Part shown: positions 48,143 to 57,312 of the stretch, piece by piece
How positions within the stretch are numbered: position 1 is the first letter of the stretch
Layout: each line of letters opens with the position of its first letter
DNA from: [Eubacterium] eligens ATCC 27750
Lineage (GTDB): Bacteria; Bacillota; Clostridia; Lachnospirales; Lachnospiraceae
Reading direction: 5' to 3'
NCBI RefSeq assembly: GCF_000146185.1
Contig: NC_012778.1
Location: forward strand, 700,001 to 764,000
Length of the DNA: 64,000 nt
Made by a program: the position numbers and the translations under genes
Notes under the pieces: generated by a model
Database searches by the model: none
Told to the model about the DNA's origin: nothing
The model's input: only the letters and a program-made list of their open reading frames with translations

Positions 48143-51100
48143 ATGGCAAGACAGAAACAGTCAATGGATGGTAATACAGCCGCAGCTCATGTAGCTTATG
48201 CTTACACAGAAGTAGCTGGTATCTATCCTATCACACCTTCAAGTCCAATGGCTGATGTAGTTGATACATGGTCAGCTCAGGGACTGAAGAACATTTTTGG
48301 TAACACTGTTAAGGTAGTAGAGATGGAGTCAGAGGCAGGTGCTGCAGGTACAGTACATGGTTCTTTAGCAACTGGTGCTTTAACTACAACATTTACAGCT
48401 TCACAGGGTCTTCTTCTTATGATTCCTAACATGTACAAGATTGCTGGAGAGCAGCTTCCATGCGTATTTGATGTATCAGCTCGTACAGTATCTACACATG
48501 CTCTTAATATCTTTGGTGATCACTCAGATGTTTACGCCTGTCGTCAGACTGGTTTCGCTATGCTTTGCGAGACTAACCCACAGGAAGTTATGGATTTAAG
48601 CCCAGTTGCACATTGTGCAGCACTTGAAGGCAAGACTCCTTTCATTAACTTCTTCGATGGATTCCGTACATCACATGAGATTCAGAAGATTGAGAAGTGG
48701 GATTATGAAGATCTTAAGGATATGTGCCCAATGGATGCAGTTGATGAATTCAGAGCACATGCACTTAATCCTAACCACCCAGCAGCCCGTGGTTCACATG
48801 AGAATGGAGATATCTTCTTCCAGCATCGTGAAGCATGTAACTCATTATATGATGAGCTTCCGAATGTTGTTGAGAAGTACATGGGTAAGGTTAATGAGAA
48901 GCTTGGTACAGACTATGATCTCTTTAACTACTACGGAGCTCCAGATGCAGACAGAGTAATCGTTGCTATGGGTTCTATCAATGATGTAGCAGAAGAAGTT
49001 ATTGATTATTTAACAGCTAAGGGTGAGAAAGTCGGACTTGTTAAAGTAAGACTTTACCGTCCATGGTCATCTAAGCATCTTCTTAAGGTTATTCCTAAGA
49101 CAGTTAAGAAGATGGCAGTACTTGACAGAACTAAGGAGCCAGGTTCTCTTGGTGAGCCACTTTACCTTGATGTTGCAACTACTCTTCGTGAGGCAGGACT
49201 TAACGACATTGTATTAGTAGGCGGCAGATATGGTCTTGGTTCTAAGGATACACCACCTTCATCAGTATTTGCTATTTATAAGGAACTTGAGAAGGACGAG
49301 CCTAAGAGCAGATTTACAATCGGTATTGTTGATGATGTAACTAACTTAAGCTTACCAGAAGTTAAGCCAGCTCCAATTACATCAGCTCCTGGTACAGTTG
49401 AATGTAAGTTCTGGGGTCTTGGTGGAGATGGTACAGTTGGTGCTAACAAGAATTCTACTAAGATTATTGGTGACCACACAGATAAGTACATTCAGGCATA
49501 CTTCCAGTATGATTCTAAGAAGACAGGTGGTGTCACAATTTCTCATTTAAGATTTGGTGATAACCCAATTAAGAGTCCATACTATATCAATCAGGCAGAC
49601 TTCGTAGCATGCCATAACCCATCATATGTTATTAAGGGTTATAAGATGGTTCAGGATGTTAAGCCAGGCGGAATCTTTATGATTAACTGCCAGTGGTCTG
49701 ATGAAGAACTCAACCAGCATATGCCAGCAGAAGCTAAGCAGTATATCGCTAAGAACAATATCCAGCTTTATACTATCAATGCTATTGATAAGGCTATTGA
49801 AATTGGTATGGGTAAGAGAACTAACACAATCCTTCAGTCAGCTTTCTTCAAGCTCGCTAATGTAATGCCTATCGATAAGGCTGTTGATTACATGAAGCAG
49901 GCAGCTAAGAAGTCTTACTCTAAGAAGGGTGATGCAGTAGTAGAGATGAACTATAAGGCTATTGATGCCGGTGTTGATGCTGTACATAAGGTAGAAGTTC
50001 CAGCAGACTGGGCTACAGCTACTGATGATAAGAAGGCAGCAGACAGAACAGGTCGTCCAGCTACAGTTAAGATGGTTAACGAACTCCTTGATCCTATCGG
50101 ATTAATGGATGGTGACAGCCTTCCAGTATCTGCATTCAAGGATATCGCTGATGGTCAGTTTGAAACAGGTGCTTCTGCATATGAGAAGAGAGGAACAGCA
50201 GTTATGGTTCCAGAGTGGGATCCTACAGCCTGTGTTCAGTGTAACAGCTGTGCATTTGTATGTTCACATGCTACAATTCGTCCATTTATCCTTTCAACAG
50301 ATGAGGTAAATGCAGCACCTTCTAATATTAAGCTTGCAGATTCTAAGCATGCAATTGATAAGACAATGAAGTACACAATGTCAGTATCTCCATTAGATTG
50401 TATGGGATGTGGCGAGTGTGTTACTGTCTGCCCTAAGGCTGGAGAAGCTATTAAGATGGTTCCACAGGAATCTCAGGCAGACGAGCAGCCAGTATTCAAC
50501 TACTTAGTAGAGAATGTTGGTAAGAAGGAGATTACTCCTGCATTAGTTAATGGTCCTATCGGATCACAGTACAACCAGCCACTTCTTGAATTCTCAGGAT
50601 CATGTGCAGGTTGTGCAGAGACATCTTATGCAAGATTAATTACACAGTTATTCGGTGAGCAGATGTATATTTCTAACGCAACAGGTTGTTCTTCAATCTG
50701 GGGAAATCCAGCAGCTACATCACCTTATACAGTTAATAAGGATTCTAAGAAGGGACCAGCTTGGTCTAACTCACTTTTCGAGGATAATGCAGAGCATGGT
50801 TTCGGTATGTACTTAGGACAGAAGACTTTAAGAGATCAGCTTATTGCCCAGGTTGAGGAAATGGCTGCATCTGATAAGGCATCTGATGACTTCAAGGCAG
50901 CAGCAGCTAAGTACTTAGAGACAAAGAATGATACAAAGGCTAACACACCAGCAGCTGATGCTCTTATTGCAGAGTTAGAGAAGGCAGCTAAAGATGGTTG
51001 TCCAGTAGCTCCACAGATTTTAGCTAAGAAGAATTTCCTTGCTAAGAAGTCTGTATGGATCTTCGGTGGTGATGGATGGGCTTATGATATCGGTTTCGGT

Positions 51101-51703
51101 GGTCTTGATCATGTACTTGCTTCTGGTGAGAATGTTAATGTATTCGTATTCGATACAGAGATGTACTCTAATACAGGTGGACAGGCTTCTAAGGCTTCTA
51201 ACATCGGTGAGGTTTGCCAGTTCGCTGCAGCAGGTAAGGAAATCGGAAAGAAGAGCCTTTCAGAAATTGCTATGACATACGGTTATGTATATGTAGCACA
51301 GATTGCTCTTGGTGCTAACCCGGCTCAGGCTGTTAAGGTTATTCAGGAAGCAGAAAGCTACAATGGACCATCACTTATCATTGGTTATGCTCCTTGTGAA
51401 CTTCACGGTATTGCTAAGGGTGGTATGAACCACTGCCAGGATGAGATGAAGAAGGCTGTTAAGGCTGGTTACTGGAACCTCTTCTCATTCAACCCAGCAC
51501 TTAAGGCTGAAGGAAAGAATCCATTCACACTTACATCTAAGGAAGGTGATGGAACATATCAGGATTTCCTTAATAACGAGGCTCGTTACACAAGACTTGT
51601 TAAGCCATTCCCAGAAAGAGCAGAGAGACTCTTTGCTAAGTCTGAGGAAGTTGCTAAGGAAAGATATGATCACCTTACAAAGCTTGTTGAACTTTACAAG
51701 TAA
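48143..51703 (+). CDS. nifJ: Pyruvate:ferredoxin (flavodoxin) oxidoreductase
   Basis: A 1186-aa single-chain enzyme converting pyruvate and CoA to acetyl-CoA, CO2 and reduced ferredoxin, central to fermentation in strict anaerobes. Seen: N-terminal pyruvate domain (GIYPITPSSPMAD, RTVSTHALNIFGDHSDV), central gamma domain (FWGLGGDGTVGANKNS), the 2x[4Fe-4S] ferredoxin domain (CVQCNSCAFVC and CMGCGECVTVCPKAG, about residues 695-770), and the C-terminal TPP domain (GCSSIWG, FGGDGWAYDIGFGGLDH, NTGGQASKAS). Codon use is biased to a narrow set, as in strongly expressed genes. AAGGAGG precedes the ATG. Confidence 0.97.
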   Translation: MARQKQSMDGNTAAAHVAYAYTEVAGIYPITPSSPMADVVDTWSAQGLKNIFGNTVKVVEMESEAGAAGTVHGSLATGALTTTFTASQGLLLMIPNMYKIAGEQLPCVFDVSARTVSTHALNIFGDHSDVYACRQTGFAMLCETNPQEVMDLSPVAHCAALEGKTPFINFFDGFRTSHEIQKIEKWDYEDLKDMCPMDAVDEFRAHALNPNHPAARGSHENGDIFFQHREACNSLYDELPNVVEKYMGKVNEKLGTDYDLFNYYGAPDADRVIVAMGSINDVAEEVIDYLTAKGEKVGLVKVRLYRPWSSKHLLKVIPKTVKKMAVLDRTKEPGSLGEPLYLDVATTLREAGLNDIVLVGGRYGLGSKDTPPSSVFAIYKELEKDEPKSRFTIGIVDDVTNLSLPEVKPAPITSAPGTVECKFWGLGGDGTVGANKNSTKIIGDHTDKYIQAYFQYDSKKTGGVTISHLRFGDNPIKSPYYINQADFVACHNPSYVIKGYKMVQDVKPGGIFMINCQWSDEELNQHMPAEAKQYIAKNNIQLYTINAIDKAIEIGMGKRTNTILQSAFFKLANVMPIDKAVDYMKQAAKKSYSKKGDAVVEMNYKAIDAGVDAVHKVEVPADWATATDDKKAADRTGRPATVKMVNELLDPIGLMDGDSLPVSAFKDIADGQFETGASAYEKRGTAVMVPEWDPTACVQCNSCAFVCSHATIRPFILSTDEVNAAPSNIKLADSKHAIDKTMKYTMSVSPLDCMGCGECVTVCPKAGEAIKMVPQESQADEQPVFNYLVENVGKKEITPALVNGPIGSQYNQPLLEFSGSCAGCAETSYARLITQLFGEQMYISNATGCSSIWGNPAATSPYTVNKDSKKGPAWSNSLFEDNAEHGFGMYLGQKTLRDQLIAQVEEMAASDKASDDFKAAAAKYLETKNDTKANTPAADALIAELEKAAKDGCPVAPQILAKKNFLAKKSVWIFGGDGWAYDIGFGGLDHVLASGENVNVFVFDTEMYSNTGGQASKASNIGEVCQFAAAGKEIGKKSLSEIAMTYGYVYVAQIALGANPAQAVKVIQEAESYNGPSLIIGYAPCELHGIAKGGMNHCQDEMKKAVKAGYWNLFSFNPALKAEGKNPFTLTSKEGDGTYQDFLNNEARYTRLVKPFPERAERLFAKSEEVAKERYDHLTKLVELYK

Positions 51704-51734
51704 TTAATATACAGCTTAATAAAGTGTATGATTG

Positions 51735-51767
51735 CTCCCGCAGGGCTTGTTCCTGCGGGAGTTTTTT
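51735..51767 (+). terminator. Terminator of nifJ
   Basis: CTCCCGCAGG pairs perfectly with CCTGCGGGAG (51752-51761), loop 7, then six T residues. Confidence 0.95.
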
Positions 51768-51873
51768 GTGGTGGGGAGAAGATAGGAAAATTGTGGGAAG
51801 TAAGGGTGTAAAGTTAAACTTTTTGAGAGAGGGATTCGTATATATATGTAGAAGAAAAGAAAAGCTGTGGCGG

Positions 51874-52121
51874 ATTGGACATTGAAGCAGAGTGAAGGCA
51901 GGTTGAAGTCCAAAAGGAACGAGAAAGAGAGGCGGATTGGACGTTGACGCGGTTGGGAGACAGGTTGAAGTCCAAAAGGAACGAGAAAGAGAGGTAGATT
52001 GGACGTTGAAGCGGAGTGAGCCACGGAGGAAGTCCAAAAGGAGTGAGAAATAGAGGCGGATTGGACATTGACGCGGTGGAAGCCACGGAGGAAGTCCAAA
52101 AGGAACAAGAAAGAGTAACAG
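51874..52121 (+). repeat. 62-bp tandem repeat array A (4 units)
   Basis: Units begin at 51874, 51936, 51998 and 52060, an exact 62-bp period. Each has a 42-bp core opening ATTGGAC(A/G)TTGA and closing GAAGTCCAAAA, whose ends pair (TTGGAC / GTCCAA) into a hairpin, then a 20-bp linker close to GGAACGAGAAAGAGAGGCGG. Units 1-2 share one version of the core middle (CAGGTTGAAGTCC) and units 3-4 another (CCACGGAGGAAGTCC). All three minus-strand frames stay open through it, but as a consequence of the repeat. The same core is found at 60249-60620. Confidence 0.9.
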
Positions 52122-52159
52122 GCTGATCTATGAAACGGAGAGAAGATAGGAGGTATCTT

Positions 52160-52198
52160 ATGAAGAAGAAAGAATATAATGATACTTTATATAAATAA
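52160..52198 (+). CDS. Very short reading frame with a strong ribosome site (12 codons)
   Basis: GGAGGT (52149-52154) stands 5 bases before an ATG that opens MKKKEYNDTLYK and then stops. It lies between repeat array A and the promoter of the next gene. It could be a translated micro-peptide or the truncated start of a lost gene; no homology is claimed. Confidence 0.25.
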   Translation: MKKKEYNDTLYK

Positions 52199-52199
52199 C

Positions 52200-52228
52200 T
52201 TGATAATCAAACTAATATGTATTATAAT
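52200..52228 (+). promoter_or_regulatory. Predicted sigma-A promoter of the Pr6Pr-type gene
   Basis: TTGATA (52200-52205) and TATAAT (52223-52228) with a 17-bp spacer. The -35 overlaps the palindrome TTGATAATCAA, and a related GAAAATCAAA follows at 52231. Confidence 0.7.
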
Positions 52229-52257
52229 TTGAAAATCAAAATAATTGGAGGCTCAAA

Positions 52258-52992
52258 TTGAATACAAATATTATAAATAAGAAAAAGTTAATTACAAGTA
52301 TTATTTTTAAGGCAATATCGCTGATTGCTTCGGTGTATGGTCTTGTATTTACGATTGACAGTATTAAGTCATTCACATTTTTTACAACGCTGTCTAATGT
52401 GGCACTTGATATTGTACTTGCAGTATTTATTGTGCTTGATGTTATACTGCTCACTAAGGGAAAGGATTATAAGAACAATGGGTTGTACATACTCAAATTC
52501 CTTATGACTCTTTCAATTACACTGACATGTCTGGTGTATATGATTATTCTTGGACCAACTTCCGAGGACGGACTGATTGGTGCATATCTTAATAAATATG
52601 CAGGAAGTCTTGGGGTACATTTAATTGGTCCGGTATTTGCGATTGCAGATTTCCTTGTGTTTGATAAGGAATTTTCGGCAAAGAAAATATATGCAATATA
52701 TGCAGTTATTCCACCGCTTTGCTATGTTGCATTCGTATACATTCTGGCTGCATTGGGCGTAAGATGGTATGATACAATGACAGCACCTTATAACTTCCTT
52801 AATTATGCTGCACCAGCAGGCTGGTTTGGCTGGGATTTAAGCCAGATGGGGTCTGAATCACTAGGAATCGGAGTTGTGTATATGATTGTGGTTCTGTTGC
52901 TTATATTTATTGGAATTGGACTTTTATATCTTGCAATTAACGGAGCAGGCAGAGAAGCTAAGGCACAGAAAGCAGAACTTGTGAGCGAGTAA
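52258..52992 (+). CDS. Pr6Pr-type integral membrane protein
   Basis: A 244-aa protein with about six transmembrane helices. The pattern fits the Pr6Pr (FAR-17a/AIG1-like) family: FFTTLSN after helix 1, a helix pair ending LTCLVYMIILGP, HLIGPVFAIADFLVFD in the middle, a YAVIPPLCYVAFVYI helix and a YNFLNYAAPAGW segment before the last helix. Function in bacteria is not established. Start is TTG 52258, 9 bases after GGAGG. Confidence 0.7.
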   Translation: MNTNIINKKKLITSIIFKAISLIASVYGLVFTIDSIKSFTFFTTLSNVALDIVLAVFIVLDVILLTKGKDYKNNGLYILKFLMTLSITLTCLVYMIILGPTSEDGLIGAYLNKYAGSLGVHLIGPVFAIADFLVFDKEFSAKKIYAIYAVIPPLCYVAFVYILAALGVRWYDTMTAPYNFLNYAAPAGWFGWDLSQMGSESLGIGVVYMIVVLLLIFIGIGLLYLAINGAGREAKAQKAELVSE

Positions 52993-53072
52993 CCGGATAG
53001 AGGTATTGAAAATGTGACTTAGAAGTTGCGATATAGAAGAACGTACAATTTATAATAGAATATAGAAGGTTA

Positions 53073-53119
53073 AAAATGTCCGGCATGCGATTTAAAATGA
53101 ATTGCATGCCGGACATTTT
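53073..53119. terminator. Perfect 16-bp inverted repeat, probable terminator
   Basis: AAAATGTCCGGCATGC (53073-53088) and GCATGCCGGACATTTT (53104-53119) are perfect complements around a 15-base loop. It ends the Pr6Pr-type transcript and precedes the ABC exporter promoter. Confidence 0.75.
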
Positions 53120-53126
53120 ACATACT

Positions 53127-53154
53127 TTTTCATTGTCTTACTTTATGTTATAAT
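53127..53154 (+). promoter_or_regulatory. Predicted promoter of the ABC exporter gene
   Basis: A perfect TATAAT (53149-53154) with a weak -35 TTTTCA (53127-53132), spacer 16 bp. Confidence 0.5.
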
Positions 53155-53202
53155 ATCGGGCAGGAATTGAAGAAGATTAAATATAGAAAACAGGAGAAGA
53201 TT

Positions 53203-54939
53203 ATGAAAGAGAATCTTAAGAAGCTGGCTAAATACTATAAGCCGTATTTAGGCACATTTATACTTGACATGATACTGGCGATGATGTCAGCAGCGGTGGC
53301 ACTTGTGATACCACTTGTTGTAAGGTTCATTACATCAAAGGTCGCATATATGAGTGCCAATGAAGCACTTTCAAGAATTATGATTATTGTTGCGGTGCTG
53401 TTTGTGCTGGTGCTTATACAGTGGGGATGTAACTACTATATATCTAATTATGGGCATGTAATGGGCGCAAAGATTGAGTACGATATGAGGGCAGAGATAT
53501 TCAATCATTATCAGAAGCTGTCATATTCATTCTATGATGACCAGAAGGTTGGACAGTTATTATCAAGAATAACATCAGATTTGTTCGATATTACAGAGCT
53601 TTTGCATCATGGACCAGAGAATATAACTATTTCACTAATTAAGATAATTGGTGCATTATGCATATTAAGTTCGATTGACTTAAGACTTACGATTGCCGCA
53701 TTTGTGCTGATTCCTTTTATGCTTGTGTTCGCGTATGTGCTTAACAAGCGCATGAAGAGAGCATTTAAGAGAAACAGGGTAAGAATAGGTGAGATAAATG
53801 CACAGATAGAGGACAATCTGTCTGGAATAAGGGTCGTCAAGTCATTTGCAAATGAAGATATTGAATGTGAGAAATTTAAGAAAGGCAATGACTTGTTCCT
53901 TGAATCTAAGAGAGACAGCTATCATTATATGGGAATGTACAATGCGGGACTTACTGCATTTACAACAATGATAAATGTAATTGTAATTGCAGCAGGCGGT
54001 ATTGGAATTGCAAAGGGCTGGGTAAATATTACGGATTTCGTTACATTTTTACTGTATATAAATATATTTACGGAGCCGGTTAAGGTGCTTATTGATTTCA
54101 CAGAGCAGTTCCAGAATGGCTATTCGGGTTACGAAAGATTCTTAGAGATTCTTTCAGTAGAGCCGGAAATAGCTGATAAGCCTGACGCAAAGGAACTTAC
54201 TGATGTGAAGGGTGCAATAACATTTGAAAATGTGTCATTCAGATATAAGGACGGCGTGGACGAGGTGCTTTCGGGGGTTAATCTGTCAGTAAGACCGGGA
54301 GAATATGTTGCACTTGCAGGTCCTTCGGGAGTTGGAAAGACAACACTCTGCTCGCTTATTCCAAGATTTTATGAGGTGACGGGCGGTTCTATTAAGATTG
54401 ACGGAACAGATATCAAAGATGTTACGCTTAAAAGCCTGCGTGACCATATCGGAGTTGTACAGCAGGATGTGTATCTGTTTATGGGTACAATTAAAGAGAA
54501 TATAAGATATGGAAAGCCAGATGCTACAGACGAAGAAGTAATTCAAGCGGCAAAGCTTGCAAATGCGCATGATTTTATTATGAGCTTTGAGAACGGATAC
54601 GACACAGATATCGGACAGCGCGGAGTCAAATTGTCAGGCGGTCAGAAGCAGAGACTGTCAATTGCAAGAGTATTCTTAAAGAATCCGCCAATTCTTATAT
54701 TTGATGAGGCGACATCAGCACTTGATAATGAGAGTGAGCAGATTGTACAGGAATCACTTGAGAAGCTGGCTAAGAACAGAACCACATTTGTAATAGCACA
54801 CAGACTTACAACTATTGAAAATGCGGAGGAAATCCTGATGCTTACTGACGAGGGCATCAAGGAGAGAGGAACTCACGAAGAACTTATGAAGCTTGATGGT
54901 GAGTATGCAAGAATGGTTAAGATACATAGCAGAACATAA
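53203..54939 (+). CDS. ABC exporter half-transporter (permease-ATPase fusion)
   Basis: A 578-aa membrane exporter that would act as a dimer. Seen: six transmembrane helices (about residues 15-320), then an ATPase domain with Walker A GPSGVGKTT, Q-loop VVQQDVYLF, signature LSGGQKQRLSIAR, Walker B ILIFDEATS and H-loop IAHRLTT. All catalytic residues are intact. CAGGAG lies before the ATG at 53203; the longer frame has none. Substrate (lipid, peptide or drug) cannot be assigned. Only one half-transporter is present, suggesting a homodimer. Confidence 0.93.
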   Translation: MKENLKKLAKYYKPYLGTFILDMILAMMSAAVALVIPLVVRFITSKVAYMSANEALSRIMIIVAVLFVLVLIQWGCNYYISNYGHVMGAKIEYDMRAEIFNHYQKLSYSFYDDQKVGQLLSRITSDLFDITELLHHGPENITISLIKIIGALCILSSIDLRLTIAAFVLIPFMLVFAYVLNKRMKRAFKRNRVRIGEINAQIEDNLSGIRVVKSFANEDIECEKFKKGNDLFLESKRDSYHYMGMYNAGLTAFTTMINVIVIAAGGIGIAKGWVNITDFVTFLLYINIFTEPVKVLIDFTEQFQNGYSGYERFLEILSVEPEIADKPDAKELTDVKGAITFENVSFRYKDGVDEVLSGVNLSVRPGEYVALAGPSGVGKTTLCSLIPRFYEVTGGSIKIDGTDIKDVTLKSLRDHIGVVQQDVYLFMGTIKENIRYGKPDATDEEVIQAAKLANAHDFIMSFENGYDTDIGQRGVKLSGGQKQRLSIARVFLKNPPILIFDEATSALDNESEQIVQESLEKLAKNRTTFVIAHRLTTIENAEEILMLTDEGIKERGTHEELMKLDGEYARMVKIHSRT

Positions 54940-54947
54940 CATACCAG

Positions 54948-54976
54948 TTTACAATGTTTATATGCAATGCTATTAT
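54948..54976 (+). promoter_or_regulatory. Predicted promoter of the hem gene cluster
   Basis: TTTACA (54948-54953) and TATTAT (54971-54976) with a 17-bp spacer, 30 bases before hemB. Confidence 0.65.
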
Positions 54977-55006
54977 ATAGGAAACGTTGGAAGGAAGATG
55001 ATAATC

Positions 55007-55972
55007 ATGGACAGAACAAGAAGATTAAGAATGAATGCGACATTAAGAGATATGGTAAGAGAGAATCATGTAAGGGTGGACGAGCTTATATATCCTGTAT
55101 TTGTTACGGAGGAGAACGATGTAATACAGGAAGTGCCGTCAATGCCGGGAATATGTCAGTATTCGCTTGACCATGTTCTTGAAGAAATCGGACGTGCTGT
55201 AGAGGTTGGAATTAAGGGAATTCTGCTTTTTGGAATACCTGTACATAAAGATGAGGTCGGAAGTGAGGCGTATGACGAGAAAGGTGTTGTGTGCAGGGCA
55301 ATCCGCCTTATTAAGGATGCTTATCCAGAGCTTGTTATCATGGCTGATGTGTGCCTGTGTGAGTACACATCACATGGACACTGCGGACTTGTAAAAGATG
55401 GCGTTATATTAAATGATGAGACACTGCCGCTTCTTGCAAAGGCGTCAGTTGCTTATGCAAAAGCGGGGGCAGATATAATTGCACCGAGTGACATGATGGA
55501 TAAGAGAGTTGAGGCAATCAGAAATGCACTTGATGAGGCAGGACTGGTTAATATTCCTATATGTTCATACAGTGCCAAATTTGCATCAGGATATTACGGA
55601 CCGTTCAGGGATGCCGCACATTCAGCACCGGAATTTGGTGACAGAAAGACATATCAGATGGATCCGGCTAATGGAAAAGAAGCGTTAAGGGAAGTTGAAG
55701 AAGACATATTAGAAGGTGCAGACATGATTATTGCAAAGCCGGCCCTCGGATATATGGACGTTATGAAAGAGATAGCGCTTAACTTCAATATTCCAATTGT
55801 CGCTTATAATGTAAGCGGTGAGTACGCGATGGTTAAGGCAGCAGCAATGAATGGCTGGATTGATGAGAAGAAGATTGTAATGGAGAATATGACAGGCTTT
55901 AAGAGAGCCGGAGCTAAGATGATAATTACATATCATGCTATAGATGTGGCAAAATGGTTAAAGGAAGAGTAA
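55007..55972 (+). CDS. hemB: Porphobilinogen synthase (delta-aminolevulinate dehydratase)
   Basis: A 321-aa cytosolic enzyme joining two 5-aminolevulinate molecules. Seen: RRLRMNATLRDMVRE, the zinc-binding Cys cluster DVCLCEYTSHGHCG (zinc rather than magnesium type), catalytic Lys in CSYSAKFASGYYGPFRDA and in IAKPALGYMD. ATG 55007 lies 9 bases after AAGGAAG; an ATG at 54998 touches that site. Confidence 0.97.
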   Translation: MDRTRRLRMNATLRDMVRENHVRVDELIYPVFVTEENDVIQEVPSMPGICQYSLDHVLEEIGRAVEVGIKGILLFGIPVHKDEVGSEAYDEKGVVCRAIRLIKDAYPELVIMADVCLCEYTSHGHCGLVKDGVILNDETLPLLAKASVAYAKAGADIIAPSDMMDKRVEAIRNALDEAGLVNIPICSYSAKFASGYYGPFRDAAHSAPEFGDRKTYQMDPANGKEALREVEEDILEGADMIIAKPALGYMDVMKEIALNFNIPIVAYNVSGEYAMVKAAAMNGWIDEKKIVMENMTGFKRAGAKMIITYHAIDVAKWLKEE

Positions 55973-56013
55973 CATTTTTAGCAGTATTAAATTAAGCAGG
56001 AGGAGCTGGTTTT

Positions 56014-57288
56014 ATGAATGAAGAGATGTCAAATGATTTATATGAGAGAGCAGTAAAACATATGCCGGGTGGTGTAAACAGCCCTGTCAGGGCATACAAG
56101 GCAGTTGACAGAGTGCCAAGATTCATAGCTTCTGCCAAGGGAGACAGAATTACTGATGTAGATGGGAATGAAATGATTGACTACATATGTTCATGGGGAC
56201 CGGGAATATTAGGCCATGCACATGACAGAGTAATTGCAAAGGTTAAGGAAGCTGCGGAAGCAGGCCTTACATATGGTGCACCAACCAAGAGAGAAGTTGA
56301 GATGGCAGAGCTTATATATGAGCTTATTCCTACAATGGAGGTGAGCCGTCTTGTAAGTTCAGGAACAGAAGCCGTTATGAGCGCAATCCGTGTGGCAAGA
56401 GGCTACACCAGAAGAGATAAGATAATTAAGTTCAGAGGCTGTTATCATGGACATTCTGACGGACTTTTAGTAAAAGCCGGTTCAGCAGCACTTACAACAT
56501 CAGTTCCGGACAGTGCAGGAGTTCCTGCGGATTACACTAAGAATACACTTGTAGCAGAGTACAATGACTGCGATTCTGTGAAAGAGCTTTTTGATAACAA
56601 TAAAGATGAAATAGCTGCGGTAATAGTCGAACCAGTTGCAGCTAACATGGGAGTTGTGCTTCCAAGACATGGATTTCTTGAATTCTTAAGAGACATAACT
56701 AAGGAAAATGGAAGTCTTCTTATATTTGATGAGGTAATAACAGGCTTCAGACTTTCAATTGGCGGAGCACAGGAGTACTTTAACATAAAGCCAGATCTTA
56801 CAACTCTTGGAAAGATTGTAGGTGGGGGTATGCCAGTCGGCGCATATGGCGGACGAGCTGACATTATGCGAATGGTAAGTCCTGACGGTCCTGTATATCA
56901 GGCAGGAACATTGTCAGGCAATCCAATTGCAACAGCAGCAGGCTTAGAGACTTTAAGAATCTTAAGAGATAATAAGGACATATACGACAGACTTGAGACT
57001 AAGACAAAGCGTATTGCTGACAGTGTAAGAAAATGTGGAGCCGGAAGGGTATCGGTTAATCAGATTGGTTCACTTATGAGTATATTCTTTACACCAGATG
57101 CAGTTGAAGATTATGACAGTGCAGTAAAGTCAGACACTAAGAAGTATGCAGAATACTTTGGACATATGCTTGATAACGGAATATACATTGCACCATCACA
57201 GTTTGAGGCAATGTTCGTATCAGACGCACACACTAATGAGGATATCAACCGTACAATAGAGGTTATGGAAGAATTCTTCAGGAAATAA
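56014..57288 (+). CDS. hemL: Glutamate-1-semialdehyde 2,1-aminomutase
   Basis: A 424-aa PLP enzyme producing 5-aminolevulinate by the C5 pathway. Seen: MPGGVNSPVRAYKAV, SSGTEAVMSAIRVARGYTRRDKI, KFRGCYHGHSD, FDEVITGFR and the PLP Lys in TTLGKIVGGGMPVGAYGG. AGGAGGAG precedes the ATG. Confidence 0.97.
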   Translation: MNEEMSNDLYERAVKHMPGGVNSPVRAYKAVDRVPRFIASAKGDRITDVDGNEMIDYICSWGPGILGHAHDRVIAKVKEAAEAGLTYGAPTKREVEMAELIYELIPTMEVSRLVSSGTEAVMSAIRVARGYTRRDKIIKFRGCYHGHSDGLLVKAGSAALTTSVPDSAGVPADYTKNTLVAEYNDCDSVKELFDNNKDEIAAVIVEPVAANMGVVLPRHGFLEFLRDITKENGSLLIFDEVITGFRLSIGGAQEYFNIKPDLTTLGKIVGGGMPVGAYGGRADIMRMVSPDGPVYQAGTLSGNPIATAAGLETLRILRDNKDIYDRLETKTKRIADSVRKCGAGRVSVNQIGSLMSIFFTPDAVEDYDSAVKSDTKKYAEYFGHMLDNGIYIAPSQFEAMFVSDAHTNEDINRTIEVMEEFFRK

Positions 57289-57312
57289 TTCGGATAATAA
57301 GTGGGAATACAG

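Noticed and set aside
51874..52121. CRISPR array
   Set aside because: Period is regular, but the intervening 20-bp linkers are nearly identical within the array, cores vary, and no cas gene is present.
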